The notes below the pieces were generated by a model. It was given only the letters and a program-made list of their open reading frames with translations. It did no database searches and was not told the DNA's origin. A stretch of DNA of 64,000 bases from Telmatactis stephensoni (Eukaryota; Cnidaria; Anthozoa; Actiniaria; Isophelliidae). The DNA is taken from NCBI GenBank assembly GCA_029948255.1, contig JALIZF010001870.1, forward strand, positions 948,501 to 1,012,500, given 5' to 3'. This document shows positions 62,553 through 64,000 of the stretch, piece by piece. The translations under genes were made by a program, and so were the position numbers. How positions within the stretch are numbered: position 1 is the first letter of the stretch; every line of letters begins with the position of its first letter.

Positions 62553-63742
62553 GTACGTCTGTCTTTTAAAAATGAAAGCCTAAAAATTATTTACTTGATG
62601 CTTCTGTTGATTTACAGGCGTGGCTATTATGGGAGGTAAGTTCGTGTCTTTTCCAGTTGATTACTTCTGCTGAGACAGGTATTGAAATATAATTTTTTTG
62701 ACAGGAGGCGATCAAAGACGTTGAATTCTCCTAAGTAAGTTTGTCTTTTATAGCAATAAATTTTACAGAATGTTTACCTCTATAACTACAGTATTTTTTT
62801 TTGTTAATCGTTAGTATTATGGTCTCTTGTCGTTATATTTTATATTAATTTTAAGTTCTTTCTTCGTTTCATTTTTATCCTTTGTCCTTTTTCTTTCTTT
62901 CTTCTTTTCCTTCCTTGCTTTTTAAAGGAAAAGACTCAAAATCTGTCTTTCCCTCTGTCTTTCTTTCTTTCTATCTTCCTTCCTTCCTTCCTTCCCTATT
63001 TTTCCTTATTTGTCTTTGAAAGGAAAAGACAGAAACGACTAAAACTTATTTAGGTCATGCTTCTATTGATCGTCCTTCCTTCGTTCCTTTTCCTTCTTTC
63101 TCTTTTTCTTTCTTTCTTTCTTTCTTTCCTTTTTTTTTTTTTTTGTTTCCTTCTTTCTTTTAGAAAGCTAGGAAAAGGTTAAAAATCTGTTTACTTCATC
63201 GGTTTGCTTGTGCTTTTGATCTGCAGGCGTTACTATTATGGCGGGTATTATGGAAAGTAAGTTCACGTCTTTTTCACTGGTTACTTTTACAGAAACAGGT
63301 TTTATTGAAATATACATTTTTTTGTCAGGAAGCAGTTTCTGGCGGATGCTCCTACTACAGCACCTTCTAAGTAAGTTTGTCTTTTAACGATTTAAATTTT
63401 ACAGAAGGTTTACCTCAAAAATAACAGTATTCTATTTGTTAATCGTTAATTTATATTAATGTTAATTTCTTTCATTTCTTTTTTTCCCTTGTCCTTCCCC
63501 CTTTTTTTTCCTTCTTTGTTTTTAAAAAGAAAAGACAGAAAAGACTAAAACATATTTAGTTCATATTTCTGTTGATCTTCCTTCCTTCCTTTACTTGCTT
63601 TGTTTGTTTTTCCCTCTTTCCTTTTTGTTAGTTTTTTCTTTCTTTCCTTCATTCTTTTTGGAAAAGAAAAGACTAAAAATTATACCTATTAAATTTAATT
63701 CATGTTTCTGTTGATCTGCAGGGGCTACTACTATTCAGGGAA
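59961..63742 (+). CDS. Secreted basic Tyr/Gly-rich repeat protein, 5' part (nine small exons), continues past the window
   Basis: Exon 1 (59961-60046) encodes a clear signal peptide (MKVDLKLIILVLFFVVLVSD, then VNG) followed by IFGGRR. Eight more exons follow: 61538-61591, 62120-62137, 62211-62249, 62618-62635, 62705-62734, 63227-63256, 63329-63370, 63722-63742. Every one is a multiple of three in length and every junction is phase 2, with GTAAG-type donors. Two kinds alternate: RGYYG-type exons (18-30 nt, 21 nt in the last) and linker exons (RRRSSTLNSPQ, RRSKTLNSPK, KQFLADAPTTAPSK). The 54-nt exon 2 holds both types fused (YQGYYGKK plus LSLTLNAPK). No stop is reached by 63742. The mature chain is strongly basic. 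G-KK and G-RRR after YY resemble amidation and dibasic processing signals, so a peptide precursor is possible; an extracellular matrix or antimicrobial protein is the alternative. I do not recognise a named family. Confidence 0.6.
60205..60711 (+). mobile_element. LINE 3' end (CR1/L2-like) in intron 1 of the secreted-protein gene
   Basis: Residues MVFKCLHDLAPSYLSDLI, then RTRGYGDRAFC, PTLWNSLPDELRAE and FKKQLKTYLF are the typical C-terminus of a non-LTR retrotransposon reverse-transcriptase protein. It is followed by a short 3' UTR ending GGCGCTATATAAGTC and a (TTA)n tail at about 60684-60710. The copy is 5'-truncated and same-sense as the host gene. Confidence 0.85.
61865..62070. repeat. (TTTC)n microsatellite in intron 2 of the secreted-protein gene
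   Basis: Pyrimidine tetranucleotide array of about 200 bp between exons 2 and 3. Related CT-rich tracts occupy the later introns at 61755-61810, 62440-62555, 62895-63000, 63080-63160 and 63590-63660. Confidence 0.95.
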
Positions 63743-63839
63743 GTAAGTTCGTCTCTTCTTTTTCATTGGTTACTTCCACAGAAAAATTAATTTATTTATA
63801 ATTAGTTCGACGTTCATATGTTTCTGTTGATCATTTTTC

Positions 63840-64000
63840 CTTACTTGCTTACTTGCCTACTTCCTTCCTCCTTCCTTGCTTGCTTGCTTCCTTTTCTTTC
63901 TTTCTTTCGATTCTTTTTCTCTCTCTTTCTTTCTTTCGATACTTTCTTTCTTTCTTTCTTTCGATACTTTCTTTCTTTCTTTCTTTCGATACTTTCTTTC
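63840..64000. repeat. CT-rich microsatellite at the window end
   Basis: CTTCCTTGCTTGC repeats change into TTTC units with a recurrent higher-order unit (TTTCGATAC) at 63926, 63960 and 63984. The last stretch after exon 9 shows no further exon. Confidence 0.9.

Overview
The window is eukaryotic nuclear DNA from an invertebrate, most likely an anthozoan cnidarian (stony coral or sea anemone). The basis is AT-rich sequence, intron-dense genes with GT-AG introns of roughly 70 bp to several kb, animal genes (VPS15/PIK3R4 and a TDP-43 homologue), LINE 3' ends, tRNA-derived SINE pieces and an exceptional number of small inverted-repeat elements. The taxon is inferred from overall character; there is no species-specific marker.

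Layout. Positions 1-22.5 kb hold the 5' part of a minus-strand gene of unknown identity with a Cys/His-rich, B-box-like region. Its six coding exons join in frame and it may have two first exons, at 22.5 kb and 9.5 kb. Its introns hold foldback elements, a 120-bp tandem satellite, a SINE and large GAAA/GA microsatellites. From 22.5 to 27 kb only repeats were recognised. A small minus-strand gene (27.0-30.1 kb, product unknown) is head-to-head with VPS15, with 91 bp between the start codons. VPS15 (30,235-48,005, plus strand) can be followed through 29 coding exons: myristoylation-type N-terminus, degenerate kinase domain, HEAT region and WD40 propeller. It should act as the regulatory scaffold of the class III PI3-kinase (VPS34) complex in endosome traffic and autophagy. 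Two places in VPS15 do not keep frame, and its last 126 bp are tandemly duplicated after the stop. From 48 to 52.5 kb is intergenic, with a TIR/TSD-bounded DNA transposon and two copies of another element. A four-exon TDP-43 homologue (TARDBP type) lies on the minus strand at 52.6-55.6 kb. From 56.5 to 59.6 kb is a direct duplication of about 1.2-1.5 kb, one copy carrying a foldback insertion. From 59,961 to the window end is the 5' part of a plus-strand gene for a secreted, basic, Tyr/Gly-rich repetitive protein built from 18-54 nt phase-2 exons. It is cut off by the window edge and is the best candidate for an undescribed system.

The genes do not form a functional cluster. VPS15 and TDP-43 are housekeeping genes in a repeat-rich neighbourhood. 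At least a dozen short inverted-repeat families are visible, many with two to four copies here, and several sit very close to VPS15 splice sites.
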